Shown one piece after another: positions 37,962 through 49,472 of a DNA stretch of 64,000 bases. A model generated the notes under the pieces. It worked only from the letters and a program-made list of their open reading frames with translations, did not search any database and was not told the origin of the DNA. Within the stretch, counting starts at the first letter, position 1. The number at the start of each line of letters is the position of its first letter. Made by a program: the position numbers and the translations under genes. Source of the stretch: Larimichthys crocea (Eukaryota > Chordata > Actinopteri > Sciaenidae); the NCBI RefSeq assembly GCF_000972845.2, contig NC_040033.1, positions 486,344 to 550,343 of the forward strand, read 5' to 3'.

Positions 37962-40184
37962 TCAATTTTGTTTTAAAACATTTAAAAAATGTAAAATTAT
38001 TCATTGAAGGAGTCGATTAAAGAAAATTTTGAAGCTCTTAACTTTTATTTTGAAATTTCCAGCAAATCAGAATAAGTTTAGGTTTTTTTCTAGACGTCTT
38101 TAGATCCGTCGTGATCTGAATAATTCTCAGGGAGCGTGGTGGTTTTGTGGTTTTGCGGTTTCATCTTATTTTACCTGCACAGGCTCGAATATTTTCCGTT
38201 GACCGTCTCGTATAGTTTCATCTTTTAATGTGGTTACATAACGGACACTCCGCTTTAAGTCTAGTGGTTCCAGTTTGAAGGTCTAAACTAGATCTATAAG
38301 TCCAGAGAAATAGATATTAGATATAAATATTGAATATTGTTAAACAAATCATATAAATATTGTTTGAAACATGTTCTCCTTCTTCTCCTCTCGTCGTTCG
38401 TAGCTGCAGGAACAGGTGAAGGACTCTCACGTGTCCGACATCATCGAAGTTTATGAACAGAAGCTGTTGGCGTTTGCGGTGAGTACGTCCGTCAGCTCGT
38501 TATCAGTCTGAAGATTAATTAATCCCGTGCGATATTATCACCTCATAAACAAAGCAGATTAATTCTAGTTACTTTCAGTACTTCGCTGTTAATTTTATGC
38601 TGCTTCGTTCTTCTCCTCGTACATCTCAGAGGAAGTGTTGCACTTTTTACTGCACTACGTTTATTAATAACCTGCAGTTTGCTACAAAATAAAGCATGTG
38701 GAGTAAATTAGATTTAGGTTTATTGCCAAGTAGGTTTTCACACATAAGGAATTTGTCTCTGTGTTTTTGGTACATGACAAACATTAAGTGAAACATCATA
38801 AATATTTATACAACATGTTTTTAAGATGAAACGAGCTGTTACAGTTTGTGCAAAGTCTAGACAAGGCGAACTCCAACATCTTCTTCATCATACTCACATA
38901 TTTTTCTTTGAGTTAAAGCAGAGAAAGTTTGAAATGAGTCTTTTGGATCTGTGTGTGTCTCGTGTCAGTCTAAGGAGAGTCGACTGCAGGACTTGTTGGA
39001 GGCGAAGGCTCTGGCTCTGTCGCAGGCCGACCGCCTCATCGCTCAGTATCGCTTCCAACGAGCTCAAACCGAGTCGGAGGTAACACTCACACACACGAGC
39101 GACAACAGAGACGGTGTGATCATAATATTTTGTGATTTATTGACTGATGTCGTTTTCTGACGCCTCTTGTTGTTCGCGTGCAGCTCTGTAAGCTCGGCTC
39201 TCTGCTGAAGGACGCGGAGCGCAACCGCGAGGACCTGCAGGGCCAGCTGAGAAACCAGGTCCTGGAGGTGGAGTGCTCCAAGGCCGACATCGAGGAGCTC
39301 CTGCAGCACAACACCAGGCTGCAGCACGACTCGGAGGAACACCAAGTGCTTAAAGGAGCCTACAACGCCTTGCTCAGCAGGTCAGAGGCAGACACAAGAA
39401 ACACAACACAGACTTTTTTATTCCAGATGTTCAACCGGTCGATCTGTGCAGGTTCAACGAGAGCGAGCGGCTTCTGAAGGAGCTGCAGGCGGCTCACATC
39501 TCGCTCACCAAGCAGGCCGACGGCCTGAAGAAGAACCACGACGCTCTGCAGCTGAAGCACGAAAAGTAATGGAGTACTTTTATTTCTTTTCTTTACCGCC
39601 TTAAGAACGTCAGTCAGTGAAATGTGTCGGCCTCTTTTTCAGGATGGTGTCGGTGTTGGAGGAGAGAGAGGAGGAGATCAGATCCCTCAGTTCAGATCTA
39701 CAGCAGAAGAACGGCGACATTGCAGGTCGGTCCGACGGCGGAAGAATGGAAGAATCCCGAGTTCTTCGGTTTCCAGGTTTCAGCCTCGATCAGCTTTAAT
39801 AAATGTTTTGTCGCCGTCAGGTCTGCGCGCTGAACTCCGGGCGGAGGAGGAGAAGGTGAAGGAAAAGGATCAAGAGAGGAGAGAGCTGGAGGACACGGTG
39901 GACGTTTTGAGGAAGGAGCTTAACAAGACGGAGCAGGCCAGGAAGGACGCCAGCATCAAGGTAATGGAGAGCGGAGACGGCCACAAGTCCTGGACGTGTC
40001 TCAGTTCTTTTTGTTTGATGTCTCTCCTGTTTCTCAGGCGTCTTCTCTGGAGCTGCAGAAGAGTCAGCTGGAGACGAAGCTGAAGCAGAAAGAAGACGAG
40101 CTGAACAAACACTCGGCGATGATCTCCATGATCCACAGCCTGAGCAGCGGCAAGATGAAGAGCGACGTCAACCTGTCGCTCTAA
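30085..40184 (+). CDS. cip2a: CIP2A, inhibitor of protein phosphatase 2A
   Basis: Twenty-one coding exons join in phase to 898 residues (human about 905): 30085-30186, 31477-31624, 31748-31860, 33351-33445, 33531-33627, 33749-33871, 35150-35295, 35391-35466, 35768-36007, 36563-36725, 36811-36958, 37047-37146, 37234-37352, 37756-37915, 38404-38478, 38969-39079, 39184-39380, 39452-39565, 39643-39725, 39821-39960 and 40038-40184. The N-terminal two thirds is an armadillo-type helical domain ([39 protein letters not shown]). From about residue 640 a long coiled coil runs to the end ([20 protein letters not shown], then MIHSLSSGK). CIP2A binds the PP2A B56 subunit, stabilises MYC and acts in mitotic DNA repair with TOPBP1. 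The first 34 codons start [12 protein letters not shown] like the mammalian protein. The intron at 36726-36810 is of AT-AC type. No frameshift or internal stop remains once it is removed. Confidence 0.95.
30415..30715 (-). mobile_element. Fish retroelement 3' end, reverse orientation, cip2a intron 1
   Basis: A TTAGA pentamer tract (30418-30436) is followed by TTTACTTTATTTATCCCTCC and ACGGGGAAATT. This is the complement of the GGGATAAATAAAGTA-type LINE tail seen at 28650. A-rich DNA with no coding follows. Confidence 0.55.
30861..31373 (+). repeat. Dispersed repeat copy B (partner at 19844-20302)
   Basis: Near-identical to the copy in the stomatin-like intron over about 440 bases. It differs by a few substitutions, a small insertion near 30895 (duplicated GGTCAAA) and a tandem duplication near the right end, where AAGGCCCACACGGGACCTC occurs twice at 31318-31355. 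Confidence 0.75.
31895..32672 (+). mobile_element. L2-like LINE 3' end in cip2a intron 3
   Basis: An uninterrupted frame at 31918-32640 (240 codons) encodes the C-terminal part of a non-LTR retrotransposon ORF2: [42 protein letters not shown] and [20 protein letters not shown]. It is followed by GTCGCTTTGGATAAAAGCGT and CTGCTAAATGCAATGTAATG, the hallmark 3' terminus of fish L2-type elements. The reverse-transcriptase core lies upstream of the truncation and is absent. The open frame and clean tail suggest a fairly recent 5'-truncated insertion in sense orientation. Confidence 0.88.
32820..33350. other. Rest of cip2a intron 3
   Basis: A poly-A run at 32821-32835 may be the tail of another retroposon. 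The remainder shows no exon or clear repeat. A segment at 33235-33310 (TAGGAACCTTCTTACGTAAA onward) resembles 28915-28985, suggesting another dispersed repeat. Confidence 0.4.
33872..35149. other. cip2a intron 6
   Basis: This 1.28-kb intron is AT-rich and I see no exon or recognisable element in it. It ends with a GT-rich tract and the acceptor CCCTCAG. Confidence 0.5.
35297..35332. repeat. CA microsatellite at a cip2a donor
   Basis: About 17 CA dinucleotides begin immediately after the donor GGTACACA at 35296. Confidence 0.92.
36726..36810 (+). other. U12-type AT-AC intron of cip2a
   Basis: The intron starts ATATCCTTT, an exact match to the U12 5' splice-site consensus. It ends CCTTGACTCGTCCAC, with a branch-point-like CCTTGAC whose A is at 36801, about nine bases before the terminal AC. 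It is 85 nt long. Removing it joins SLLL to [11 protein letters not shown], matching the LLTLCGDD region of mammalian CIP2A. Reading through instead gives a stop three codons in. No GT-AG pair gives that join. Confidence 0.88.
37916..37960. repeat. GT microsatellite that forms a cip2a donor
   Basis: More than 20 GT dinucleotides begin directly at the exon boundary after 37915. The 5' splice site is therefore GAG|GTGTGTGT rather than a GTRAGT-type donor. Confidence 0.88.
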
Positions 40185-40290
40185 CGCACCATGAAAAATG
40201 ATTTTTCAACTCACTGACTCTCATCGACTAAACTTGTATTTTTAACGTCATGATGAAATCTGTTTGTTTTTGTTTTTATTGTTGTTGGTA

Positions 40291-40296
40291 AATAAA
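40291..40296 (+). other. Polyadenylation signal of cip2a
   Basis: AATAAA lies 107 bases after the cip2a stop codon and is followed by a T/G-rich stretch. Confidence 0.75.
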
Positions 40297-40299
40297 TTA

Positions 40300-42227
40300 T
40301 AAGTCCAGATAAAATGTGTTTGTACAGCCTGAGTGTTTGTAGGTTACATACTAATTTAAGACACATGTGTGATTATCATGTCAACTACTCTAAAACATCA
40401 GAATTTTGATAAGAAACGTCAGATTTAATTTTGTTTGATCTGAATGATTTCACACGTACCTGCTGTGATGTTTAAGCCCAGTTTAAACTACAGAACAACA
40501 CAAAGTTGGTAAGTAATGACTTAAGAAATATTTCTCCCTCACTTCCTCGTCCAGGACAGAGCCGAACAGTTTATTGGTTTATTTATTTAGGGTGTTTGGT
40601 ATCCTGGACTCAGTGTTTTACACATTCAGGGGATTAACGAGTTTAATAAAAGAACACTTTGTTAAACAGGACTGATTTAATATTTCTAGGTAAGGCAGTT
40701 TGATCCTGAGTTAAAGTCCTAACTTTAAACTTCCTAATGTGTTTTATTTTTTCCAAAATAACAAATAACTTGAAGGACCCGTGTGTTATATTTAGAGGGA
40801 AATATTAGCTTATTGATTTATTATGTTTCCCTTAGTGTATAATTACCAAAGGACCCAAAAATCCTGTTTTCGTGAGCTGAGAATAAACCATTTATCTGCA
40901 GAGGTGAGCGGGTCCTTCATGCTGAGCTTTCCCAGTAAGATTTAGGCAACAGAGTAGAAATAAATTCTTTGTGAAACCAGTCAATGTTTGAAGAAAGTTA
41001 TTTTTTGAAGATTCTTCTTTATTAGACAACAGCAGTGAAGAGGCAGACAGGAGCAAAGGGCTGGAATCAAACCAGATTCTGACCGTGGACCTGTAAACCT
41101 CCACTTCTTCTTCCCGGTGGTCCAAAACTCCAAAACGCTCACAGTCCGGGCAGCCCGGCTACCAAACTGATCTAACAGCAGCTACAGCTGTCAGCAGTTT
41201 ACTTCACTGTCCATCATAAACTCTGTAAATCACAGAGAGTTGAGGCGGAGCAGCCGGAGGACATCAGAGGGAAAACCAGAAAACATTTCCTCCATAAAAT
41301 ATGATCCAGTTTCACCAGAATCAGTGAAATAGTTGCTGCTGTGTGACTTAGTGCCGTAAAGCGTTACGTACTTCTCCCGACCCGGAGCCCAAAGTTACAT
41401 AGTGTGAGAACAGACGTACGAATGACAGAGACAGCGTTCACCTGGTCACAGGTCAGTGTGGCATCACAGTGTTTAAAATCTTCATTACATATTCACAGAT
41501 TCTGATTAATAGATTACCCAGAATCTGTGAATAGAGAAGAAGACGTCATTTCAAGATAAACCAGATATTTCCTGACAGATGTTGTTTCACACCCTGACCA
41601 ATATTTAAATTCTCCTCTCATCAGTTACAGTAAGTGAGTTTAAAGTGTGAAAATAAAGCATATGATGATGATGTTAGTGTGTTTTAATTATAATAATAAT
41701 GCATTTTATTTCATAGGCACCCAAGGACACCTTACGATAAATAAAAGTAGACAGCAAATAACAAAAAAAAACATAAAAGTACCAAATTACAAGAATACAA
41801 CATTAAAGACAGGTTAGAATAGGACAATGCATTTGAATCAATCAGATGGAAAAGGGCATTTTACACAGGTGTTATTATTATATTATTGATGCATTTATGT
41901 GTTCATCACTTTGATTTAATTACTTCATACTTTGTTTATTTATTGATTCTGAGTAAATCTAATTTATTTGATTACATTTTGAATTATTAATCTGAATCTG
42001 TAACTTGTTACTACCAGCAATCAAGTAACTAGTAACTAAATATGTAATGCAGTACAAAGTATGTTTGTTATTTCTGTGTCTGCTCCTCTCTCTCTCTCTG
42101 TGTGTTTTCTATTTTCTGTCCTCTGTGTTTCTGCAGCTGCCGCCCGTCACTCTCAGTCTTTTGGCAGAAGGTCGGCTGGTGGGTGAAAGGACGCCGGGCT
42201 TCTCTCCAGCAGCAGCAGCAGTCAGCC
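40300..42227. other. cip2a-chrnd intergenic region and chrnd 5' flank
   Basis: No gene is seen. A fish repeat-like piece lies at about 41697-41780 (TGCATTTTATTTCATAGGCA, then AAGGACACCTTACGATAAAT). E-box words occur at 41185-41190 (CAGCTG) and 41439-41444 (CACCTG), of possible relevance to a muscle gene but expected by chance. A CT tract ends at TTCTGCAG (42136), a good acceptor for the exon that carries the chrnd start. Confidence 0.45.
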
Positions 42228-45200
42228 ATGGAGCTTCATCGTGCAGCACTGGGCGCCGTGTTCCTGCTCACTCTGCTCTCATCTGGTGAGTTTTCAAATC
42301 TGACCTCTAACTGCTTCTATCCAAATAAACTGAGTCTTTGTTTTTTGACTTTTTTTAATGTTTAGAGCAGCACACCTTTAGGTGTCAGTTATAAATCCCT
42401 CTGTTTATTTGATTTTTGTGCTCAAACATACACGATTTTCTGAACTTTTTCTTCTCAGTTATTTGCTTACAAGGTTAGAAAATCATCTTTAACGTCATGA
42501 AACATGTAGCACTAAAAGTCTGAGAGAAATCATGTAAACTCTGGAGCACGTAGTTGAATAATTAGTTCATTGACATCAAATTTGAACTCCTTTTTGAAGC
42601 AGAAATGTCCAAAATTCACTGATTTCAGTGTCTCTGATGTAAATATTCAATGTTTTCTTTCAGCTGGAGGAGTCTGAATAAGTTAACTTGGGCTTTTCAG
42701 AACTTTCAGACTTTTTTCATCATGAACACAATCATCAGATTCATGATAATGAAAATAAATGCTGCCCAATGAAGAATTAGTTCTAAATAATAACAACAAA
42801 ATTACAGGATAAAATATAAACAATAAGTTTTTACTGGAACAGTGAGCAGATCTTATTAAACCGGTGGATGACCCTGGCTGAGCTTTGGTTTCATTAAAAG
42901 TGTTCAAATAAAAACAAACATGGCCGTGTGGTAAACTGGAAATGTTTAGACGGGAAATGTCTGCCAGCGAGTCGCAGTGTTCGATGGCAGCTGGTGTCAG
43001 AGCTGCAGCAGTGGAGGTGGTGGTAAGCACAGAGCAGCTGTCATGATGATGATACCCTGAAATATGACCGGCATGAAAGAATTCACACACACTCAGATCC
43101 TGTTTGTTTCCTGAGTCTGAGTGTGTGTGTGTGTGTGTGTGCTTCATGTACAGTATGTCACTGAAAACTGAACAAACTCTTTTACATTTTACATTAAATC
43201 ACTTAATAAGTTAATAAATGTCTTGCACACAGGAAATATTTGTATTTTTGCAATTTAGTGTAATCCCACAGTGTGTTAAATATGTTCAGCTGTACTCGAG
43301 TATTTGTTCTGATTACGTTACTTCTGATCAAAAACTAACAAGTCAAGCAGCATCTGATATCACTGCCTAGTCCAGAAGCAGTCAGCCCAGCTCGGCGTCT
43401 GTCTTTCAGCCTTTTATTTCACCAAGCTCTCACCAACCACTAAAAGTCAGTCCTCTTCGCTCTCTTCTCCTCTGCCATTATGTCCATAAAGGCTGACAAC
43501 ATTAACATTGTTAACATTGTGTGTGTGTGTCAGAGTGCTGGGGCAGGAACGAGGAGGAGCGTCTGATCAACTACCTGTTAAAAGAGCGAGGATACAACAA
43601 AGAGCTGCGTCCCGTCGAGAGGCAGCAGGACGCCGTCGATGTTTACCTGGCACTCACACTCTCCAACCTCATCTCTCTGGTACAGGCCGGCAAATTGGTG
43701 TATATGTAAACATATGACATCTATAGCACGTTTAAAACAACACGAGCGCTTTAGAATAAACAAAAATAAAGTTAATAAAACACAACATGATGTCTCAGAA
43801 ATGAAGCGGAGGGCGGGATGAAAAGTTGTTTGTTCTCCTTCATTTGTAGAAAGAAGTAGACGAGACACTGCTGACGAACGTATGGATAGATCACGTAAGT
43901 AAATGAGGCAACTTTTTCTTCTTGAATACTTTATGTACAATAATAATTGACGTGTGTTTGTGTGTGTGTGTGATGATAGACGTGGACGGACTACCGGCTG
44001 TCGTGGAATGTGACAGAGTTTGACGGCATCGAGATGCTTCGCCTGCCCTCCAACATGGTGTGGCTGCCGGAGATTGTGCTGGAAAACAAGTGAGATTCAG
44101 TTTCCTTTGCTTCTTGTGTGGAGCCCTGAGACATTACGTCCTTATAACTTTAGAGTTAGCACCCCAAACTTGCATTGAGAAGTAATTGTTGTTGTGAAGC
44201 TGATAAACTGCAGACAGAAAGCTGATCTGTATCATTGCAAACGTTTTCGTGGTGTTCCCCAAGGTTCAATCCTTGGTCCTCTTCTGTTTGCCTTGTATGT
44301 GCCTCCACTTTGACAGATAATAAGACACTTTAAAGTGAACTCATATCACTGCTGTGCAGATCTCATCTATAAATCCTGGATGGGAGATATTTCCCACAGA
44401 CTCAAGTGTCTTTGCGGCTCTTTGAACTCTTTCTATGAATTCAAGGTTTCTCTGGTCCAGGCTCTGACTCTGAATCAACATGTCGAGTGTTCGTTTGTGT
44501 TTTTCAAGCTAAGAAACCTCACTGAGCTTGAGTCCATTGTGTCTCATGTAAAAATGGATTCCCGTTTTTATTTTGTCCCGTCTCTCTATTATTCTATTCT
44601 AACTCCTTCTTCACCTCGCCTCTGCAGCACATCCATGCTTTCTTTACAAGTGGTGCAAACCGCTGCTGCAGAGATCGTGCCGGTTTTTAGTTTCTCTTCA
44701 CTTGCTTGCCACCAAATTTAGAATTATATTTAAGGTTTGCTGTGAAAGACAGACTCATAGTATGATTTTTCACAGTGCCTGCAGAAGTTTTGGACAGAAT
44801 AATCTCACCTCTAGGTCCGTTTAGTAGCTGTTCTGGAGCTTTCGATAATATGATCGATGATGATCAACACTTCCGTGAGATTGTTTTGGCAGTGCAGAAT
44901 ATTTAGCTCGACTTGTACCAACCTATAAGAGTGTTGTGTGTAATCCTACCTGACTTGTCTCTCCGCCAGTAACGATGCCCAGTTCCAGGTGGCCTACTAC
45001 AGTAATGTACTGGTCGATTCTACTGGTCTCTGCTACTGGTTACCTCCCGCCATCTTCCGCTCCTCCTGCTCCATCAACGTCAACTACTTCCCCTTCGACT
45101 GGCAGAACTGCACACTCAAATTCACGTAAGAAACTCAAATCAATCCGTTTTACCTGATGTATGTCTTTAGACAAAGACATCACAAATAATCGAGGTTTAG

Positions 45201-48200
45201 CAGAAGTCAGTCCATCATTGTTTTTCCTCATGTGTTCCAATGTATAAACTCCCTTTTCCATGTTGCTTTGCAGCTCCCTGACCTACAATGCCAAAGAGAT
45301 CAGGATGCTACTGAAGGAAGAAGCAGATGAAACCAGCAAATGGACGGTGGAGTGGATCATCATTGACCCTGCTAGCTTTACAGGTAATAATCCTCCCAAA
45401 CTCACACACTTGTTGGCTGATATTATCTCAAAATCAGTTACCTTTGTTGATAGAAAAGGATTAGGACTGTCTCTTGTCCTCTGTGTTGATCTTGCTGCTC
45501 TTCAACAGAGAACGGCGAGTGGGAGATCATCCACCGTCCGGCCAAGAGAAACACCTACAAGCACATTCCCATGGAGAGCAACAAGCACCAGGACATCACC
45601 TTCTACCTCACCATCAAACGCAAACCTCTCTTCTACATCGTCAACATCATCATCCCCTGTGTGCTCATCTCCTTCCTGGCCTCGCTCGTCTACTACCTGC
45701 CCGCTGACAGTCAGTGCACGTTCACCTCTTCAACGGATCAGTTCATACCATAACACTAGTTTCTCGCTTACTTCTAATATTTGGTGTTGGGTCGTGCAGG
45801 GACTTATGGAGACGTATGGTGTGTGTGTGTGTGTGCAGGTGGTGAGAAGATGACCTTGTCCATCTCGGTCCTGCTGGCTCAGTCTGTCTTCCTGCTGCTG
45901 ATCTCTCAAAGGCTGCCTGAGACGTCCATGTCTGTTCCACTTATTGTCAAGTAGGTAATGCACACACACACACACACACATTAATAATAATAATAACAAC
46001 AATAAAGAACATAAATTTGACAGCAATCTGGCACATCGTGTAAGATGCTGTCTGCAGGGCCTGAAGATGACGACCATCCAGTGTTGGTTTCTGGCCTTCT
46101 CCCTTGCCCACAGACATTTCTTGTGATTCTCTGAATCTTTTAATGATATTATGAACTGTAGACGCTGAAATCCACAGATTCTTAGTTGTCATAGTACGTT
46201 GAGACACATTGTTCTTAAATTGTTGCACTGTTTCACAGAGTGCTGAACCCTCTCCCCATCTTTACTTCACAAAGACTTTTTTTCAGACCCAATCATGTTA
46301 CTAACCTGTTGACGGTTAACCTCATTCATTGTGAGATGTTCCACCAGCAACTTGGAGCTTCAATGTTCTGCAAATCATCACATACACACACAGTGTGACA
46401 ACTTAAAATGCGAACCTACACTGCTCACAAAAAGTTCAGGATATTCATTTTACAGGTGAACTTAATTTGACCTTCTCTAAACTTTGTCCAACTGTTCAGT
46501 GTTTCAGTACTTATTGCAGAACATGCTGTTCTCTAACAAACAAGTGTCTGATCCATGAATGTTCCACTGAATGTTCAGCTTCAGTGACAGTTTGTATTTA
46601 AACAGTCCTCTTCATCGTGCTGTTCACATTTTGACTTCATGACACCAAGACGACATCTGACAGTCCATCAGCAGTACCTGGTCAGTGTGAGGCTTCAAAC
46701 AAGAAGCACTCAGAGGGAGGTCAGCACACAGTGTGACACTGAGTGTCATAAAATCACTGCAGCATGAACTTTTTACATTGTGTGTCTCACAGATATTTGA
46801 TGTTCATCATGGTGTTGGTGACGGTGGTGGTGTTGAACTGTGTGGTCGTTCTCAACCTGCACTTCAGGACACCGAGCACACACGTCATGTCTGATTGGAC
46901 CAAGAAGGTAACACACACACAAACACACACACACATATATCTATGCACCGTCTGCAGTGTTAACCACACTGCTGTTGTTGTTTGTCTTCTGCGTCCAGTT
47001 CTTCCTCGAGCAGCTGCCCCGCCTCTTGCGTATGTCCCGCCCCGCAGAGGCGGAGCCATACTGGGATGGAGCGTTGCCACGGCGATCCAGCTCAGTGGGC
47101 TACATCACCTCGGCAGAGGAGTACTACAGCGTCAAGTCCCGCAGCGAGCTGATGTTCGAGAAACAGTCAGAGAGACACGGACTGATGACACGAACCACAC
47201 ACGCAGCAAGTGCGTCCAATGATATAAAAAAAACATGAACATAACAAACAACGTCACTTTTTGAGTGGCAGATAGTTGCTGGTTTACACATCCATTGTAA
47301 GATTCAGTCTTTTAGCTCTGTGTTTGGTCTCTACCAACTCCTGAGAGAAATCTGAGGCTCTTCAGTATGGGGTCCCGTTTGTAAAGTGTCACGTTTTTGC
47401 ACATTTACATTTGTCAACTTGTCAAATTTGGAATATTTAAATCCAAATGTTACACCTAAATGTTGAATTTAAATCTAAATGTTAGATCTAAATGTTAAAT
47501 CTAAATCTAAATGTTAAATCTAAATTTAAATGTTGACTCTAAATCTAAATGTTAAATCTAAATGTTAAATCCAAATCTAAATCTAAATGTTAAATCTAAA
47601 TCTAAATGTTAAATCTAAATCTAAATGTTAAATTTAAATCTAAATCTAAATGTTGAATCTAAATGTTAAATCTAAATCTAAATGTTAAATTTAAATCTAA
47701 ATGTTAAATCTAAATCTAAATGTTTCGGGTGAAACTAAATATTTAACTAACATGCTAATTCAAATGCCGGTAACCGGAAGTACCAAAATAAAAGCTTGAG
47801 GAGGTCAGAGTGTGTTTATAGTGGCAAATAATGAATAAAACCCATCTTATCCGGGGAAATGGACTCTTGGACATGGATTATCGTGATAATAACTACCTAA
47901 AAATATAGACAATCAAAAATTCACACCAGTTTTTTAAACATTGTTTGAAGCTAAATGTGACAAAATGTTGCTGTTATCTCAGTGTGAGCCGCTTTACAAA
48001 TGACACCCCATACTTCAGCTGGTAAGTGCTCTGCTATGATCACCAGCTAGTCCACACTAACTACACTATGATACACTTCACTACATTCTACAAAGGTTAC
48101 TGATGAGGTTAAAATATTACAAACACTTATCAAAACGCTGAAAAATGCTGGAACAATGAGTTCTTCTCATCGTTTGCGAGAACTGGGATGTTATCACGGC

Positions 48201-48710
48201 TCTGTTATCAACACTGTGTGTTTTTTTTCCTTTGTGTGTGTAGTTGTGAAGCCACAGGAAGACGGAGGTGTGACAGATCAGTTGTATGCGGAGATCAAGC
48301 CGGCTGTGGACGGAGCAAACTACATCATCAAACACATGCGCAACAAGAACGACTACAACGAGGTGAGACGGAGAGGAGAACAGTATGATGTAAAGTGCTG
48401 TAGATGTTCAATGGTTCAATGTCCACCTTGGGCTGTAAACTCCGGGTGTCCACATACTTTTGGCCATGTGTGTAAATCAAACATGTAAGTTAGAAGGCAA
48501 ACATCGACCCCGTCGCTGTCTTCACAGGAGAAAGATAACTGGAGCGGGATCGCTCGAACCGTGGACCGACTCTGTCTCTTCTTGGTTACCCCGGTGATGA
48601 CCTTTGGCACCATCATCATCTTCCTCATGGGAATCTGTAACCACCCTCCACACCTGCCCTTCAAAGGAGACCCCCACGATTACAGAGAGGAAAACCCACG
48701 CCTGCTGTAA
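42228..48710 (+). CDS. chrnd: Muscle nicotinic acetylcholine receptor delta subunit
   Basis: Twelve coding exons join to 521 residues (human CHRND 517): 42228-42285, 43534-43679, 43850-43894, 43980-44089, 44970-45125, 45274-45383, 45509-45709, 45839-45950, 46793-46907, 46999-47209, 48244-48362 and 48528-48710. A signal peptide of about 21 residues precedes [20 protein letters not shown]. The Cys-loop is Cys153 to Cys167 with the usual 13 residues between. The vicinal Cys pair of alpha subunits is absent. Four membrane helices follow: M1 after KPLFYIVN, M2 [19 protein letters not shown]3 [13 protein letters not shown] and M4 [14 protein letters not shown]. The M3-M4 loop keeps [20 protein letters not shown] and the RSSSVGYI phosphorylation-type site that sets delta apart from gamma/epsilon. 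The subunit forms part of the cation channel at the neuromuscular junction. All introns are GT-AG. Confidence 0.95.
43117..43142. repeat. GT microsatellite in chrnd intron 1
   Basis: About ten GT dinucleotides end at 43140. The rest of this 1.2-kb intron shows no exon. Confidence 0.85.
44240..44740 (+). mobile_element. Decayed LINE fragment in chrnd intron 4
   Basis: Near 44245-44300 the sequence CGTGGTGTTCCCCAAGGTTC, then AATCCTTGGTCCTCTTC, encodes [14 protein letters not shown] across shifted frames. An HYHCCADL (degraded YADD) and an [12 protein letters not shown] block (from [12 protein letters not shown]) follow in the 128-codon frame 44335-44721. These are remnants of a Rex/L2-type reverse transcriptase, dead by frameshift. 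Confidence 0.65.
45960..46235 (-). mobile_element. Tc1-like transposase N-terminal fragment
   Basis: On the minus strand about 46030-46180 encodes [18 protein letters not shown] followed by [20 protein letters not shown]. This is the helix-turn-helix DNA-binding part of Tc1/mariner transposases ([14 protein letters not shown]...GRKPTLDARDLRAL). The catalytic part is missing. A CA tract at 45960-45980 and an AAT tract adjoin it, all in chrnd intron 8. Confidence 0.72.
46425..46745 (+). mobile_element. Second Tc1/mariner-like fragment in chrnd intron 8
   Basis: The segment opens ACTGCTCACAAAAAGTTCAG, a Tc1/mariner-type terminus common in fish. Past it a short plus-strand frame from the ATG at 46639 encodes [19 protein letters not shown], similar to the first residues of Tc1-like transposases. 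Truncated and non-functional. Confidence 0.5.
47358..48018. mobile_element. MITE-like element with inverted ends enclosing a minisatellite
   Basis: Left end CAGTATGGGGTCCCGTTTGT followed by AAAGTG (from 47363), and right end CGCTTTACAAATGACACCCC followed by ATACTTCAG (to 48016), are inverted copies with few differences. Between them lie the hexamer-based minisatellite (47450-47725) and unique DNA. It has no coding capacity and occupies most of chrnd intron 10. Confidence 0.65.
47450..47725. repeat. AAATCT/AAATGTT minisatellite
   Basis: About 275 bp are built from two words, AAATCT and AAATGTT, in changing order, so that composite units such as AAATCTAAATCTAAATGTT recur roughly ten times. The pattern implies slippage at two levels. 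Confidence 0.9.
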
Positions 48711-48859
48711 CACACACCAGCTGTTTAAAAAGTTTGTTCCTTCTTAATTGTTTTTGTTTGAGAACTCCTCCAGCTGCATAACTCTGTGTGTTTTTACTTA
48801 CATTTGAAGTGAAGAACTACATCAGTATATTACTGTTTTTATTCTATTTGTGTGCTTTG

Positions 48860-48865
48860 AATAAA
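48860..48865 (+). other. Polyadenylation signal of chrnd
   Basis: AATAAA lies 150 bases after the chrnd stop codon. Confidence 0.75.
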
Positions 48866-49472
48866 CATTTACACTCAGCCGACATCTTTGATTTTATGTT
48901 TGCTTCTGTTTCTTCTTGAGTTGACTCTAAATCACCGGTAAGTGTGAATGTGTGAATGTACCACTGGGATAAACTCCATCCACCCCGTGATCCTGATAAA
49001 GATGAACGATTAAAGAAAGAAAATGGTGTTGAATAATCCACTCCTACATACATTATAATCAGTTTGAAATTTGTTTGTACAGTTTTGAAAACTTCAAGAC
49101 AGATCTGAGTTTTGGGATCCAATGAAATGTTTTAAAAACAGCTTAGAAATAATTGAAACTATCTTCATATTCAGTATCATATCTTTTGAAAACAAATTTA
49201 AACCCTCAAAGCTTTAAATTTTCTTGAGATATAAAGGAATGACAGACACACGCAGATTTGTAACTTCCTGTAAAAGGAGATCAGGGAGGAAACCTCAGAG
49301 TGTTACTGTTCATTTAGTTGCCGCCAACAGAGAAGACAGAAGAAATGTGAATGCTGAGTCAGGGTGAGTGTTAATCCTTTTTTTAAATTATTATTATGAT
49401 GGGCGGTTTGATCCCCGACTCCTCCAGTCTGCATGTCGAAGTGTCTTTGGGCTCCTTTCGGGCTGTGCCATC

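Noticed and set aside
42683..43147. 154-codon minus-strand frame in chrnd intron 1
   Set aside because: Contains simple CA repeat and AT-rich filler, lacks splice context and has no family features.
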